DNA of 64,000 nucleotides, taken from the NCBI RefSeq assembly GCF_035222375.1, contig NW_026946363.1, positions 6,696,001-6,760,000 of the forward strand. Direction: 5' to 3'. The notes beneath the pieces are model-generated. The model was not told the origin of the DNA. It made no database searches and saw nothing but the letters and a program-made list of their open reading frames with translations. Below are positions 11,332 through 22,414 of the stretch, piece after piece. Made by a program: the position numbers and the translations under genes. The stretch comes from Podospora pseudocomata (Eukaryota > Ascomycota > Sordariomycetes > Sordariales > Podosporaceae). Numbering within the stretch: the first letter of the stretch is position 1; every line of letters begins with the position of its first letter.

Positions 11332-12756
11332 ATGAAGCACACAACCGCTCTCGTCGCTGCCCTAGGCCTCGCCGCCACGGTTTCTGCTGCTAACCCCGTG
11401 ACTGATAACCGCCGTCATGCAGTCAACAGGAGGTCTGTTCCTGTTTCAACACCGGAAAATACGAAGCGTGACACCGCCCACCAACAGGGAAACAAGCGTG
11501 TCGAACCTCGCTCGCCAACCCGGTTCGCCAACCCTTTTAGGGGTGATGAAGAGCCAGGCGTCGAAGTCGAACCCGGCGTCGAAGACAAAGGAAGCCTTGA
11601 GGATGAATCGAGCAGCTATGGCCTTAAAGACCAGGCTACCGACGCCGCGTGGGACGTTGGCTCAAGCTATCTCGAGGGCAAAACTGGTATCAAGCTACCT
11701 GATAGGCCACGATCCGGTTCTGGCATCAACTTTGCGAGGAGGAATAAAAAGCGGAGCGTGATCGAAGCACGGGCAAAGTCGAGGAGTGGTGGAGGGAAGA
11801 GCAACGGTGGTGGCTTTGGCGGTCAGCTTGTGGATGCTGGCAAAGACTTTGCCGTTGAAGAGGGAACGGCATTCGTCGAGGATCAGACGGGCATTGACCT
11901 GCCGGACAGGAATGGGCAGTCTAGCTCTGGAAGCTCAGGCGGCAGTTGGACGAGCTGGCGTCCCTGGAAGCTCAGCAAGCGGGAGATCACCGTTGACGAG
12001 GTTGTCGAGGAGGTGTTGGATCAGATGAAAGAGGGAGAGTCCAAGTCTGATGCTGAGACTGCCGACGCCCTGAAGGAGATTGTCGAGGAGGCTGCCAAAG
12101 ACGACGAAGACAAGTCCATTAGCGACGTGGTGGAGGCCCTGGCGGAGGCCAGTGACGATAACGACTCCGAACCCAAGGAAGAATCAACTGATACTATCGA
12201 GGAGATCCTCGGTGACTCTTCTGACAAAGAGGACGAAGATGAAGACATCCTCGCAGAAACCATCGAGGACATTGTTGACGGGGACTCCTCCGATAGCAAG
12301 TCATCCCACGGCGACACCCTCGAGGAGAAGCTGGAAGAACTTGAGAAGGAGACCTCTGCCCTCGACAAGGACGACCCCAAGGCCGAGATGATTGACGAGC
12401 TGATCGATGAACTTATCGACGAAGCTGCCACCTTGGACGAGATCCCGGTCGAGTATTTCCAGTACTGGATGGCGGTTCAGAGCTGCCTTGACCCTGTCCA
12501 CTTGCTGACCACGAAGGGCCTGATGGCTAGTCATCTTTCACGTCGCGGCACTACCCCGATAATTGTGACGCCGACCAAGACCGTCAAGAGAGAAGAGGCG
12601 AAGGCTGCGGAGGTGAACCTGGGATTGGCCCAGCCTTTTGGGGCAGAGATGGCGCAGACTTCGGGGGCGGGTGATGGGTTGTTGGGCAGGGGAACGGTGG
12701 GGTACCTTGTGTTTGGCGTGGCGGCCGCGTTTTTGGTCCGCGGGGTGGCGTTCTAG
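11332..12756 (+). CDS. Acidic secreted protein with internal duplication, possible GPI anchor
   Basis: 474 residues from the ATG at 11332. It was chosen over the ATG at 11080 because it directly precedes a clean signal peptide (MKHTTALVAALGLAATVSAA). Arg/Lys pairs downstream (NKR, NRR) resemble Kex2 sites. Two copies of a roughly 30-residue unit are visible: one contains DQATDAAWDVGSSYLEGKTG then IKLPDR, the other DAGKDFAVEEGTAFVEDQTG then IDLPDR. The middle third is extremely acidic (Glu/Asp/Ser runs, probably helical). The C terminus is hydrophobic (TVGYLVFGVAAAFLVRGVAF) after a Gly/Ser-rich segment, as in GPI-anchored wall proteins. No named family is recognised. A wall or secreted role is inferred. 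Confidence 0.7.
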   Translation: MKHTTALVAALGLAATVSAANPVTDNRRHAVNRRSVPVSTPENTKRDTAHQQGNKRVEPRSPTRFANPFRGDEEPGVEVEPGVEDKGSLEDESSSYGLKDQATDAAWDVGSSYLEGKTGIKLPDRPRSGSGINFARRNKKRSVIEARAKSRSGGGKSNGGGFGGQLVDAGKDFAVEEGTAFVEDQTGIDLPDRNGQSSSGSSGGSWTSWRPWKLSKREITVDEVVEEVLDQMKEGESKSDAETADALKEIVEEAAKDDEDKSISDVVEALAEASDDNDSEPKEESTDTIEEILGDSSDKEDEDEDILAETIEDIVDGDSSDSKSSHGDTLEEKLEELEKETSALDKDDPKAEMIDELIDELIDEAATLDEIPVEYFQYWMAVQSCLDPVHLLTTKGLMASHLSRRGTTPIIVTPTKTVKREEAKAAEVNLGLAQPFGAEMAQTSGAGDGLLGRGTVGYLVFGVAAAFLVRGVAF

Positions 12757-13089
12757 ACGGTGTAAGCTTTTCCCCTCGCCTGTGGTTAAAGTGGGAAGTG
12801 TTATATGATAGTGAGAGCCTCATCAAGCTTAGAGTGTTTGTTCTGTTTTGCTAGAGTGTGTGTGGGAGGTTTCTGGGCCTACTCTCTGATTTTCATTGGA
12901 GTTATCATAGAGAATGTATGCTGCCATTCCTTGTCCAAAGAATCCTCGCCAACAGCACATTGTCGCCACAAGAGATTTTCACATGAAATTCCAAGACTCT
13001 GTGTCCTATCTCGATCTAGGTATGTTCACCTTTCACCAAGTTAACCCTTCCTTTCTCGCTTTTGTCTACAATTTCTATTGCGGATATGG

Positions 13090-13992
13090 CTGCCAACATA
13101 CAGATTTATCTCTATCCCAATTCGCACCTACACTCGGCATTTCCCCGCAGCCAAACTCCTTTTTGAATCGGTCTGGCAACGTCATATGCCACTCTTTCAT
13201 CCTTAGGGGTATTGGACAAGATATAGACCGTTTACAGGTCGGTCGGACCGATAGTTGGGCCAGACGACAAGTGGTCACATATCACTCCTTCGACATCAAA
13301 CGTGGGACTGCGACGTGGATAACCCTGGAAAGCAACAAAATCTTACGAGAGTGTATCTGCCAAGCTGATTCAGAGCCTTTCGCCAAGCTCGCTAGTACTG
13401 AGAATGTTGAAAGGTGCTTTGAGGGCACGTTGGGCACGCATCTCATATATTTAATTGGTCCGCCTGGAACTGGAGAGGCTTGGCTAATGAGATCGAGAGA
13501 CGTCTCCACGGCACGATTCAGGTCCTTGATGTCATCACTTCCCATCCTTACGATCCGAAGAGCTCTGGGTGCCAGGGTAGCAGGGCTCTCGCCAGACTTA
13601 GCGGCCGCCCGAGTCCATATTCCCTTGTGATTGACCGAATAGATCTCAATGGCCAAGAATATGAAGATCGGGCTGCCAGATACTTTTTTGGAAGCTTCAA
13701 GAACCAGGATGTGCTTGGTGTTATCGACCATGGATTAACTCCACTTCTCCAACGACTTCAAAGGCTCAATCAGGATTTGGAGCTCAACGTTGACACTTTG
13801 AACAGCGTGCGCCAGAGATATGAGGGTCTAGAGACAGGTCAGGACCTCGATGAGGAGCTCAAGATAACGGCCAAGCCAGCCATCGACGGGTTCTTGTCGC
13901 GAGTGCGGCTCATCATCGCCAGCTTTGAGAATCGAAGAAAGCATCTCCTCTCGCTGTGCAGGCAAGGATCAAGGAGACGAGGGCTCTTGTAA
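13090..13992 (+). pseudogene. Decayed CorA-like (fungal Mg2+-transporter-like) gene
   Basis: The upstream frame contains QVVTYHSFDIKRGTATWITL, a signature of fungal CorA-like membrane proteins. It continues to about 13480, where the similarity moves to another frame (NEIERRLHG, then LLQRLQRLNQDLELNVDTLN and FENRRKHLLSL). The change at about 13470-13490 looks like a one-base frameshift. The usual C-terminal pair of transmembrane helices is not found downstream, so the gene is also 3'-truncated. The apparent P-loop-like GPPGTGE in the upstream frame lies at the frameshift and is taken as accidental. Confidence 0.5.
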
Positions 13993-15246
13993 GCAATCCT
14001 GGTATATCTGTTGTGTGTCTGTTTTCTTGATGCCGACATCATGCTTGTGCACAGTACGAGAGCATTGCGCGGTTTCAAACTGCCGAATCCAACATAAACC
14101 ACCACCTTTCCACCATATTCTGGACCTGTGGTAGTGGATGAAGGGCAAATGTCAACCATACAAAAGAACAATGATGATGCTTGGGTGCTTGTACATGAAT
14201 AAGCTTTGGTGTCAGGACAACAGAGGCTGGGCAGCGGCGGCGGGCAGCCAGTGGTGTTTGGCGAAGACCAGTAGGATTTTGGAACTAGAATAATCCAGAG
14301 ATTGAGATTTTGGTAGAAGAGAGCGCTGAGCGTCACAATAAGTTTCATAATCCACGATCATGGTAACGAAGAAAGCGGAAGCGCTTTCCTCCCAACCCCT
14401 GGATGACTAAGCCACATACCTTAGTCCCAGGATAAACAAAAGGCGGTTCCGTCAACCAGCCCCATCTGCACGGGCGTTGGGGTTTTCATAGGATCTTCCC
14501 TCACCGTGTACTGTTTTTTACAACTATACATGCCTGTTATCCCAGTAATTTACATCGCTTATCCACAGATACATCTGTTTTTTGTCCCAGTTGCCACAAA
14601 GCAGGCACATCGGGGTAGTGGTTAGCACCGATGTCCGTCGACCTAACCGAGATAGGGTAATGCTCAAAACTCTTCAGTTGGAAACTTGCATGGAAGGCTA
14701 GTAGGGGTGTCAGAGCCCACATAAATCCCGACCCCTGTAGTCTCTCTTACAATCCCGCACCCAAGACATCACACTCCACCACACTCCCATGCATCTTGGA
14801 TGCGTATTTGAGGAACGCTGCAGTAGCGAGCCGTTCGCTTGCCAAAACGACTATCCGCAGCCGTTAGTGTAGGCTGCCGTATTCTCACCAAGAAAACTCG
14901 AAACAGCTCTGGGCTGTCCAATCAACTGGCAGCTTTACGTCTGGTACTGCATCGGCGGCGTGTATCATTGGGCAAACCGAGCCAATGCTGTGGGTTGCTT
15001 GTACCGCATCGTAAGGCGTTGACAGAAATATTGAGAAGAACATTACATAAATGGGTGACATTGAAGTGGCGGCAGGATCAATAAGCCTGTCAGGCAGGGT
15101 CTTGGGACGGGAGAACTCTTCAGGGATATCCAGAGGTGATAGGAGATATCAAGAGATAAATAGGTTCACAAGCGTCACCTTTCGAGGCTTTCTTTCCCAT
15201 CATTCTTCGTCTTCATCAGCATCCTCTGCTCTGATACTCATTCAAG
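13993..15246. other. Intergenic; tyrosinase upstream region
   Basis: About 1.25 kb without a supported gene. Leftward frames at 13839-14348 and 14537-14722 have no family features. CT/TC-rich leader sequence lies at 15180-15246, just before the tyrosinase start. Confidence 0.4.
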
Positions 15247-16416
15247 ATGGTTGGCGGCATCAAGAGCCTCATCATTTGTGCCTCTGCTGCTTTGGCCGCA
15301 TGCACACCCACTCCTCCCACGCTCATCGTCCGCAAGGAATGGTAACTCTCACCCAAAATGTTTCTCTTTTCTTTTTGTTCTCACTAACATTCCCAAAGGC
15401 GTACTCTCACCACTTCCGAGAAGGCAGAGTACATCAATGCCGTCAAATGCATACTCGCCAAACCAGCCCTCACCCCAGAAGGTTCACCCCCAACCGGTCA
15501 CGGTGTCATCAGCCGCTATGATAACCTAGTCTACACCCACATCCAGCAAACCATGCAGGTCCACTACGTCGGTCACTTCCTCGCCTGGCACAGACTCTTC
15601 ACAGCCACATACGAGAAGATGCTCCGCAACGAGTGCGGCTACACCGGCGCCCAACCATACTGGGACTGGACCCTCGACGCAGCCGACATCACCGCCTCGC
15701 CCGTCTTCGACCCCGTGACAGGGTTCGGGGGCAACGGCCCATGGGTTCCTAGTGACCCCACCTCATGGATGCCACCTGTCCCAGGGCGCACCGGAGGAGG
15801 CTGTGTGGTGGATGGTCCCTTTGCGGGGATCAACGACCTGGTCCACTTGGGCCCTGAGAGCTCTCTAGTGTATAACCCGCAGTGCTTGAAGAGAGATCTT
15901 GCTCCTTCGTTTGCGTCGATGTACCTGGGGATGAACCAGACACAGCTCACACTGAGCCAGCCCGACTTTGGGTGGTTCAACGCCGTTGTTGAAGGGTCCC
16001 CCAACTTTGATGCTTCAGGTGTGCACGGTGGTGGGCATTTCGGCGTTGGTGGAACGTTTGGTTAGTACTCTCTCTCTTACATGGTGCTCTTGTCGTTCAT
16101 TGTACTAACAAAACCTCCAGGTCAAATGGGTGACTTGTACACCTCGCCAGCTGATCCAATCTTCCACCTGCATCACGCAAATCTGGACAGACTGTGGTGG
16201 TCGTGGCAGAGCTTGAACCTGCCGGCAAGACTGAGTGATATCTCGGGGCCGTCTATCATCATGGACCCCACCTCCCCCAACGTTACCTTGGCTCATCCGT
16301 TGTCAGTGGGTGTCAGCGGAGTTGATACCACCGTTGGGGACGTCATGAAGATCGATGCTTGTGGGACGGGCGGCAGCATGTGCTACACATACGACTCTCT
16401 TTACACCCTGCTATGA
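15247..16416 (+). CDS. Secreted short tyrosinase (copper polyphenol oxidase)
   Basis: Exons 15247-15341, 15399-16060 and 16121-16416 give 350 residues; introns are 57 and 60 nt. The signal peptide is MVGGIKSLIICASAALAA. The CuA region carries VHYVGHFLAWHRLFTATYE, with the Hx(3)HFLAWHR spacing of type-3 copper enzymes. The CuB region has VHGGGHF and DPIFHLHHANLDRLWWSWQ. The protein ends soon after the CuB domain (CMTYD-like CYTYDS near the end) and lacks the long C-terminal shielding domain of classical fungal tyrosinases. It therefore fits the 'short' secreted tyrosinase/catechol-oxidase type. Such enzymes oxidise mono- or diphenols to quinones outside the cell; which activity dominates cannot be read from the sequence. 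Confidence 0.9.
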
Positions 16417-17461
16417 GAAACGTCGCCAGTAGGAGACGTTGATAGAACTGTACATCCAGACTGTCGTTTTCAGGGAAATCCAATGCTGATTTCGGAAGAC
16501 ATACTGCCAAAAACTGAGGAATATTACTTTTCCAATCTTCTACATTCACACCCCTTAGTCTTCCAATGAACCTGAAGCATATAAGCGCCGACATAAAATA
16601 GAAATCGAAAATAAAACGGGCTGTAGAATATAGAGGTACTTCGGTACATCGAGCTTGTATTTTTAAGCTCTCAGGCGGAATGATAACTAATGAAGTATAT
16701 GTAACGGTCTCAAGGTAGTGTTTTGCAACTAGCTATGCCACTCTACGAGTACACTGAACTTGAAGAAGAAAAGGAAAAGAGAAAGAGAAGGTTTGACACA
16801 TGAGTCTCTGATGTGGCTGAGCGTGTTGGCTAGTGCGCGGTGATAGAAGGTTCTGGAGTAGTGGTCTGTGCGTCCTGGGAGTAGCTTCATCAGGGCCGAG
16901 GGTGGCCGAGGTCCATGTGTCACAGACCAACCATTAACAAGGCAAAGTGGAGACTGCAGCAAGCCGTGGTAGCTAATCAATTAGAATAAAACGGCGGGGC
17001 TGCAGGACGGTGGGGCGCTCACCAGTGAGCAGAGGTGAGCCAGGTACGGAGGTACCTGGAGGATTAAGGTCTATATATACGGAGGAACAGGCTGGTGTAG
17101 ATAGACAGTTTCGCGGTATGCAATACAAGTCACAATCGATGGTATCTAGACTATTTGTGCGACTCGTGATCCACCGGACTTACAGAAACATTCATTCATC
17201 AAAACAGCTGTTGCTAGTCTTCATTCACTCTATTACACAACGTTAGGACCTGACTACTTCGTTCGCACGATGTAAAGTCCCAATGAATTCGTCTTTTTAG
17301 TTGACTAGAGCTAAGATAAAAATCTAGAGACTATTAACTAAGGTATCTGTAAAGACTGTTAGTATCATGATCTGTCCGTTGTCTATCACTATTCTTCCCT
17401 CCCTAAGTATCCACGCACACCAAGCCTGCTTGATATGGTATACCGGAATACTGAAGAACTA
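16417..17461. other. Intergenic, AT-rich
   Basis: About 1 kb, increasingly AT-rich toward 17300. No gene is supported. A 24-nt stretch at 16457-16480 resembles one at about 42309-42332 (see rejected list). Confidence 0.4.
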
Positions 17462-18613
17462 TTACTTCCCACGAGCCTTTATCTCACGAATCCTGGTCTT
17501 TGGCTTAAGAGCGAAATCACGAATGTCCTGGCCAGACAAAGTGTAGCTCGGGAACCTGCCCGCCGCCGTCTCAGAATTCCGACGTGTGAGCCAAATCACC
17601 TGGGTCGCCATCAACTCTCGTGGCTGCTTCGGGTCATCTGCTTTGACATCTGCCCCTGCAGGGAACAGATTCCGGTAGTTCTGCTGCCACTTCCACTCCT
17701 CAAGTCCAGGCTCGACCGCCGGAACGATGTGGTCGAGATCGGTGAGTCCTGTCATGCCCCTCTTGAACCAGCGGCCAAAGTCCCGGTCCAAAAGACTGTC
17801 TCGAGTTCCAGACTTGATCCTCCACCACTTGGAGTTTTCATCTGAACGCAGCGCAATGGTTTCCTGCCCTTCCCGATCAAGCCTCATATCGACCCACCCG
17901 CCGAGAAAGTGTCCTTCCCAGAAGCGTCCCGCCTCGCCGGTCTCCTTATCCCCCTTGCCTGCGTAGGCGGTGCGTGGAGGGGTGTGCTCGTCTTCTGCGC
18001 GCTTGAGGAAGAGGGTGAAGACGTGGACCAACTCGTGAGCCATGGTGATGCTGAGTCGGAGATGGAGCGTGCGGAAGTGGGCTGTGTGCTTTTCTACATC
18101 GCGGTCTGCAACAATGTATTTGTATGCGTTGCCCATCCTGGTCATCAGGGTCTCATTGATCTCGATGATGCACGCCCGTTTGGGGTCAAAGGCACTCGCG
18201 CAGTTCTGCTTGGTGGTCCGGCCGTTCTTGTTGGCCATGCCACAGTCGTCCGAGATGACGAGGTTAGGGAAGCTCCGACGGATGGTTTGCAGATATTTCA
18301 TGACCGTGGCTTCGACATCGGCTTCCTTCATGTTGCGTAACTCGAGAATGTGTGGGCTAGCGCTGATGACGTGGTTGGCGATTGTTTTGAGCACGCGGAT
18401 GCTATGGGGATGCTCAAGCATATCAAGGGCCAGGCCGGCAACAGAGGCTGCACAGCGGAACAGGGAGTTTTCCGGTCCGAGAGCGCGGAATTTCGTGAGA
18501 CTCTTCTCCTTCAGGGCCTCAGGTGTTGGCATCAAAAAGACTTGGAAGTTTTCAAGGTCCCGGACTTGTCCCCACGAGGACGCACGGGGAGCAGCGCCGA
18601 CAGGTCGAGACAT
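17462..18613 (-). CDS. HExxH (zincin-like) fungal protein
   Basis: Single exon, 383 residues, no signal peptide. The central motif SITMAHELVHVFTLFL is a HExxH zinc-binding helix. About 40 residues on, EAGRFWEGHFLGG supplies Glu and His residues that could be the third ligand. The N-terminal third is mixed helical; the C-terminal part is basic. The family is not recognised beyond this motif. A metallopeptidase-like fold is inferred and activity is unproven. No obvious operonic or divergent partner is present. Confidence 0.65.
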   Translation of the reverse strand: MSRPVGAAPRASSWGQVRDLENFQVFLMPTPEALKEKSLTKFRALGPENSLFRCAASVAGLALDMLEHPHSIRVLKTIANHVISASPHILELRNMKEADVEATVMKYLQTIRRSFPNLVISDDCGMANKNGRTTKQNCASAFDPKRACIIEINETLMTRMGNAYKYIVADRDVEKHTAHFRTLHLRLSITMAHELVHVFTLFLKRAEDEHTPPRTAYAGKGDKETGEAGRFWEGHFLGGWVDMRLDREGQETIALRSDENSKWWRIKSGTRDSLLDRDFGRWFKRGMTGLTDLDHIVPAVEPGLEEWKWQQNYRNLFPAGADVKADDPKQPRELMATQVIWLTRRNSETAAGRFPSYTLSGQDIRDFALKPKTRIREIKARGK

Positions 18614-19572
18614 TCTTGTCTTTTAGTCTGTGGTGCTGGGTGTGGAAGCGTCGTTGTTTCAAGGTGGGAACGCTCGTCTGTTGATGGTAATCAGGTCGTT
18701 TGCTTGCGATGTTGACGAAAGTCTCAGCCTGAAGGATGCCGTTGCTCTGTGAAAAATATCCAAGGCTTGATTTGAATGAGGGTTTGTGGGCGGAGGGGTA
18801 TTTTCGTTACCAGTAACGAAGATATGCTTGAGTGATGCGTATAGCTAGGTATTTGTCTAGCTGGTTAAAGGTGAGTCCCACCTTCTTATAGATGTCTAAT
18901 TCACGTTGAAGATATACGATATGCCCTACCCGCAACATCCAATGCCCTGCCGTTGACATGGCAAACTATGACAAGAAGAGTCGGCTCTCACAAGGCCGGC
19001 CGGTCGAAGCGCCTGTTCAAGTTTAAAGTCATCGACGGAGGACGACGCGGCCAGAAGGCGCTAGAAGAACCAGCAACCCGGCATGTTCAGCATTAATCAC
19101 CTCTATCTGAGGAAAGCAGACCGGGAACTCTCGATACACCAGTCGTTACAATTGGAGGATATCAATATCTCACCGCAGCTTTCACCGTGTGATCCCAACG
19201 CATACTGTCAATGACGCACGAAGCGGCTGTCATGCTGGTGTTACTCGAAACAACACTGGTTTCAATCTGCGTCTTGCCGCGCGCCCGGCGGTTGTCATGC
19301 CAATGAAGCGATGTCTCGATATTTCAAAGTTGCGGCACAACTTGGTCAGCCGCTGGCTTGTGGTTAGGGTTGCATGGGGATCAATCATGAACAATGTCTT
19401 GTGGGGCTATGCCTGCCCCGCACTTCACTTTTTGTTCTTTTTGACTTCTTTGCTTTTACCTCCTGTTTGGAAGGATTCCATACACACATGAAAAGTTTCC
19501 CACCTTCATCAATTATCGAACAACAATATCAGGTCAGAACCATAACCACTACCGCGCCGGTCATCGTCAGCA
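18614..19572. other. Intergenic (divergent promoter region)
   Basis: Separates the leftward HExxH gene from the rightward gene at 19573. No coding or RNA feature is recognised in about 960 nt. Confidence 0.4.
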
Positions 19573-21007
19573 ATGGATGAAGAAACGTTGTTGAGGAAGA
19601 GGCCTTCCGAGGTCTCCATCGAAGTCCTTGATCCTGAACACTACCACGCACTCGTCAAAGCGATTCGAAACATCCTTTCAACAGAGCTGGCAGAGCTGAG
19701 CATAGCACAGCTTATTGATGGCCTTCCATTGATGATCTCGGTTTTCGAGAGCCGCGGGTGTCTTGTCGGGAAAGGCCATCCATTACTGGAGCACGAGACC
19801 CTTTGCGATGGCGCTCTGCAGCAGGCAAAGCAATTGCGCGACGGATTCGACCCGGCTGTTCTTTCCTTTTCTTCCAAGGTATGTACTTTGTCACGATTGA
19901 GATTTGAGACTTGTATGGTGATTGAGACCAACATCCCGGACAGATCATGCAAGCATATCAAAGCTCAGAAATCGGGTCTCGAGAATTCAAGATGCGACTG
20001 GTGGAACTGACTGCCGTTTCCATCCACAACATAGCGGTGGCTCTATTTGCACATCATCCCAAGCTGCACAGTCAGGAGGACATCGACGCCACTGTGTCCT
20101 GGGTCCTTCCGCCTCGGTGGATAGAGCACGATGGCCTCAAACCGCGCTGGGAAAAAGACATTGAACCCCACCCGACGCTCTTTTACCATGTAAATTATCT
20201 TGATTACGACCGCTACACCCACGGCCTTGCCGATGTAGCTGGATACTGGGCAGAGGATCGCATATTTGGTGGTGTCGTTCTGTTTGACAGAGGCGAATCC
20301 GCATACGAGGTAGGCCCAGCTTGAGGTGACAGTTCCTAACTATGCCTCAGAACTAACTATCTTTGTAGTGCAACGATATCTACCTTCATTCTGGAAGAGT
20401 CAAAGCACCCTCTCGTATTTGGAAGCTCCTTGACTCTCAGTTCGAGGGCTTAGTTGACTTCCTCATGTCCGCTGATATTAGCACACAAGAACCACCCATA
20501 TCTTTTCCCATTCTCGCCACCAGAGAAAATCTCCATCGCCACGACGCCTGGGATGCGATTGCTCTGCACAACATTTACAGAGACCCCTGGGAACGCAAGT
20601 TCCCTCAAACAAAACCCGAAGAGTGGAGGGACGTACGGTCAATAGGAGATCACCCAGAGCTGCAGGACGCTTTCGATGCAATCACCAGCTACAAGCCGGA
20701 GAAACCGGTGAAAGTCAAACTGACATATGACGAAAGGGGATTGCCGGTTGTAACGAAGTGTTCTAGGGACTTGGAGGCCTCAGAAGACGAGCTGTCGCAG
20801 GCATCATCCAGCGACAAGCGCAGGAGGATTGGAGCGGACAACTCGGGAGAAACACCACCGCAGCAGCTCTCCCCCCCACGCCTGGGCTCTCCACCTCCGT
20901 TGGACTCCCCGCCACCTCTCAGTTCGCCTCCTCGACTCGATTCACCAGAGGCCGTAGAGTTGCCGTCTTCGCCTGGTCGGAGTGGTGCAAGCAAACCGGA
21001 GCAGTAG
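19573..21007 (+). CDS. Hypothetical fungal protein with Pro/Ser-rich tail
   Basis: Exons 19573-19878, 19944-20309 and 20369-21007, all phase 0, give 436 residues; introns are 65 and 59 nt with good donors (GTATGT, GTAGGC). The first two thirds are globular, with conserved-looking aromatic stretches (FYHVNYLDYDRYTHGLADVAGYW; HDAWDAIALHNIYRDPWE). The last 90 residues are low complexity: a basic SSSDKRRRIG that could be a nuclear signal, then repeated SPP(R/P)L(G/D)SPP units. No family is recognised. Confidence 0.65.
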
Positions 21008-21442
21008 ATACGACAAGCAGGTACAAACATGCATATATTCTTTTCGCTGGATCTAACATAAATACCTTATCCACTGTAATAGTTCAGACTTCATGACTCA
21101 AAGTTTCACCGAATGCTTGAAGTCGCCCAACGCTTGGGAAAGGGGGCTGACGCCATGTGGAGATCTGAAGTTGTGGCTATTGCCCTTCAAGCAACCCATC
21201 AAGACTGTATCAGGGTTAACGGTAGATTCATCTTCTGAATAGGTAGCTTTACCGAGTGAATATTTCTTGCAAATCTTACAGGTTACCTAAGGTAGTGAGA
21301 AAAAAAGCTTGGACTTTTGTTCAGAAATATATTTCAGCTTAAATTAAACTGATAACTTGGGCAGTTTCTTGGTCAAAAGATCAAAAACGCATTTGTATTC
21401 TACATGAAGCAATTCAGAAGTCTCACAGTAGTGCACTATGAT
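21008..21442. other. Intergenic (convergent 3' flanks)
   Basis: AT-rich 3' flanks of two convergent genes. No feature is recognised. Confidence 0.4.
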
Positions 21443-22414
21443 TTATCGCTTGAAAGCTTCCAGGGGTAGGTCACCGCAATCAGGATCGGCATCATCAACA
21501 CCCTCACGCGGGGCCTGGAACTCCTTCTGGCAGATCAAAGACCAGTACACCTCCTATCAACAATGTCAGTACCGATTTTGTTCACAATTCCTCTTTGTAT
21601 GACTTACCGCTGATCAGCATTCACCCTCGCCAACTCCTTAGGCAACCGATCATAAATAACAACAGGCCCATAACCTGGCTGTCCATCAGGGTCGTCAACA
21701 ATAGACCCAAAGGAAGCCCCGATGATCAGGTCATAGTGCAGGTACTCATGCAAGAGCGTCATGCCAAGAGTGTTGAAGTGCTTTCACCATCCACACACGT
21801 TAGCAAGAGTCATTACCATCAAAGGCAGGCTCTTCAGCTTCACTCACAAAGCTAACGTGATCCCCAATATCCCCCCCATCCTCCGCACAACCCGCATAAA
21901 AGTCCCCCGCGTCCTCATCTCCACGGTCTTTCCCTTCCAAGTCATTAATCGCCTTCTTGTTAAACGCCCGAGGACAGATCACGATGAAAGGGCGATCAGT
22001 ATTATAGTCACCCGAGTATGCCAGTCCACGGTCGCCACAAGCATTGTCAAGATCAGTAGTCTGCACGAGGAAATTCCCTAGCATTTCATGGCCCTCGCCG
22101 TTGTTGTTCAAGTCGCGGAAGATGCGGGTGATTTCTTCACGATCATCTGGGGAGAAGTAGTGCTGATAGATGGTCTTGTCGGTTTCAATGACAGAGAGGA
22201 CGACGGAGGTGAGCTCGATGGCGTCGCGGAAGGCGGTTTCGACTTTGTTGAGACGGTTGGGGAGGGGGGTTTCGTCTTCGGGGAAGTCCTCGCCGGTGTC
22301 GGGCTCTGCTCGTTTGGAGATGACTTTGAGGCCTTGTTTGGGGGTGATTGGTAGGACGCTGGCGTGGGCGAGAGCCAGACTCGAGGTGAGCAGGAGGGCT
22401 CGGAGGGGATGCAT
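21443..22414 (-). CDS. Secreted HExxH peptidase-like protein, apparent frameshift near the 3' end
   Basis: The signal peptide is MHPLRALLLTSSLALAHAS, followed by a propeptide-like segment with KR. Exon 1 (22414-21848) and exon 2 (21780-21608) join in phase after a 67-nt intron and create LGMTLLHEYLHYDLIIG, a HExxH zinc helix of the deuterolysin-like/'putative peptidase' type. A third exon (21553-21443) encodes EVYWSLICQKEFQAPRE, the expected C terminus. The strong donor at 21607 and acceptor at 21554 put it one base out of frame, so the spliced product would end after about seven new residues. Either the gene carries a one-base indel or the junction is unusual. The metallopeptidase role is inferred from the motif and secretion. 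Confidence 0.6.

Noticed and set aside
13440-13500. P-loop-like GPPGTGE suggesting an ATPase
   Set aside because: Lacks the Walker Lys and lies at the frameshift of a CorA-like relic.
13839-14348. 169-residue leftward frame
   Set aside because: Overlaps the CorA-like relic antisense and has no recognisable features.
14610-14670. A-box-like GGGGTAGTGGTTAGCACC
   Set aside because: No B box or acceptor stem downstream; likely chance.
16457-16480. 24-nt stretch 22/24 identical to about 42309-42332 near the CorA-like fragment
   Set aside because: Similarity does not extend and the translated flanks do not match; too short to call a repeat or a second relic.
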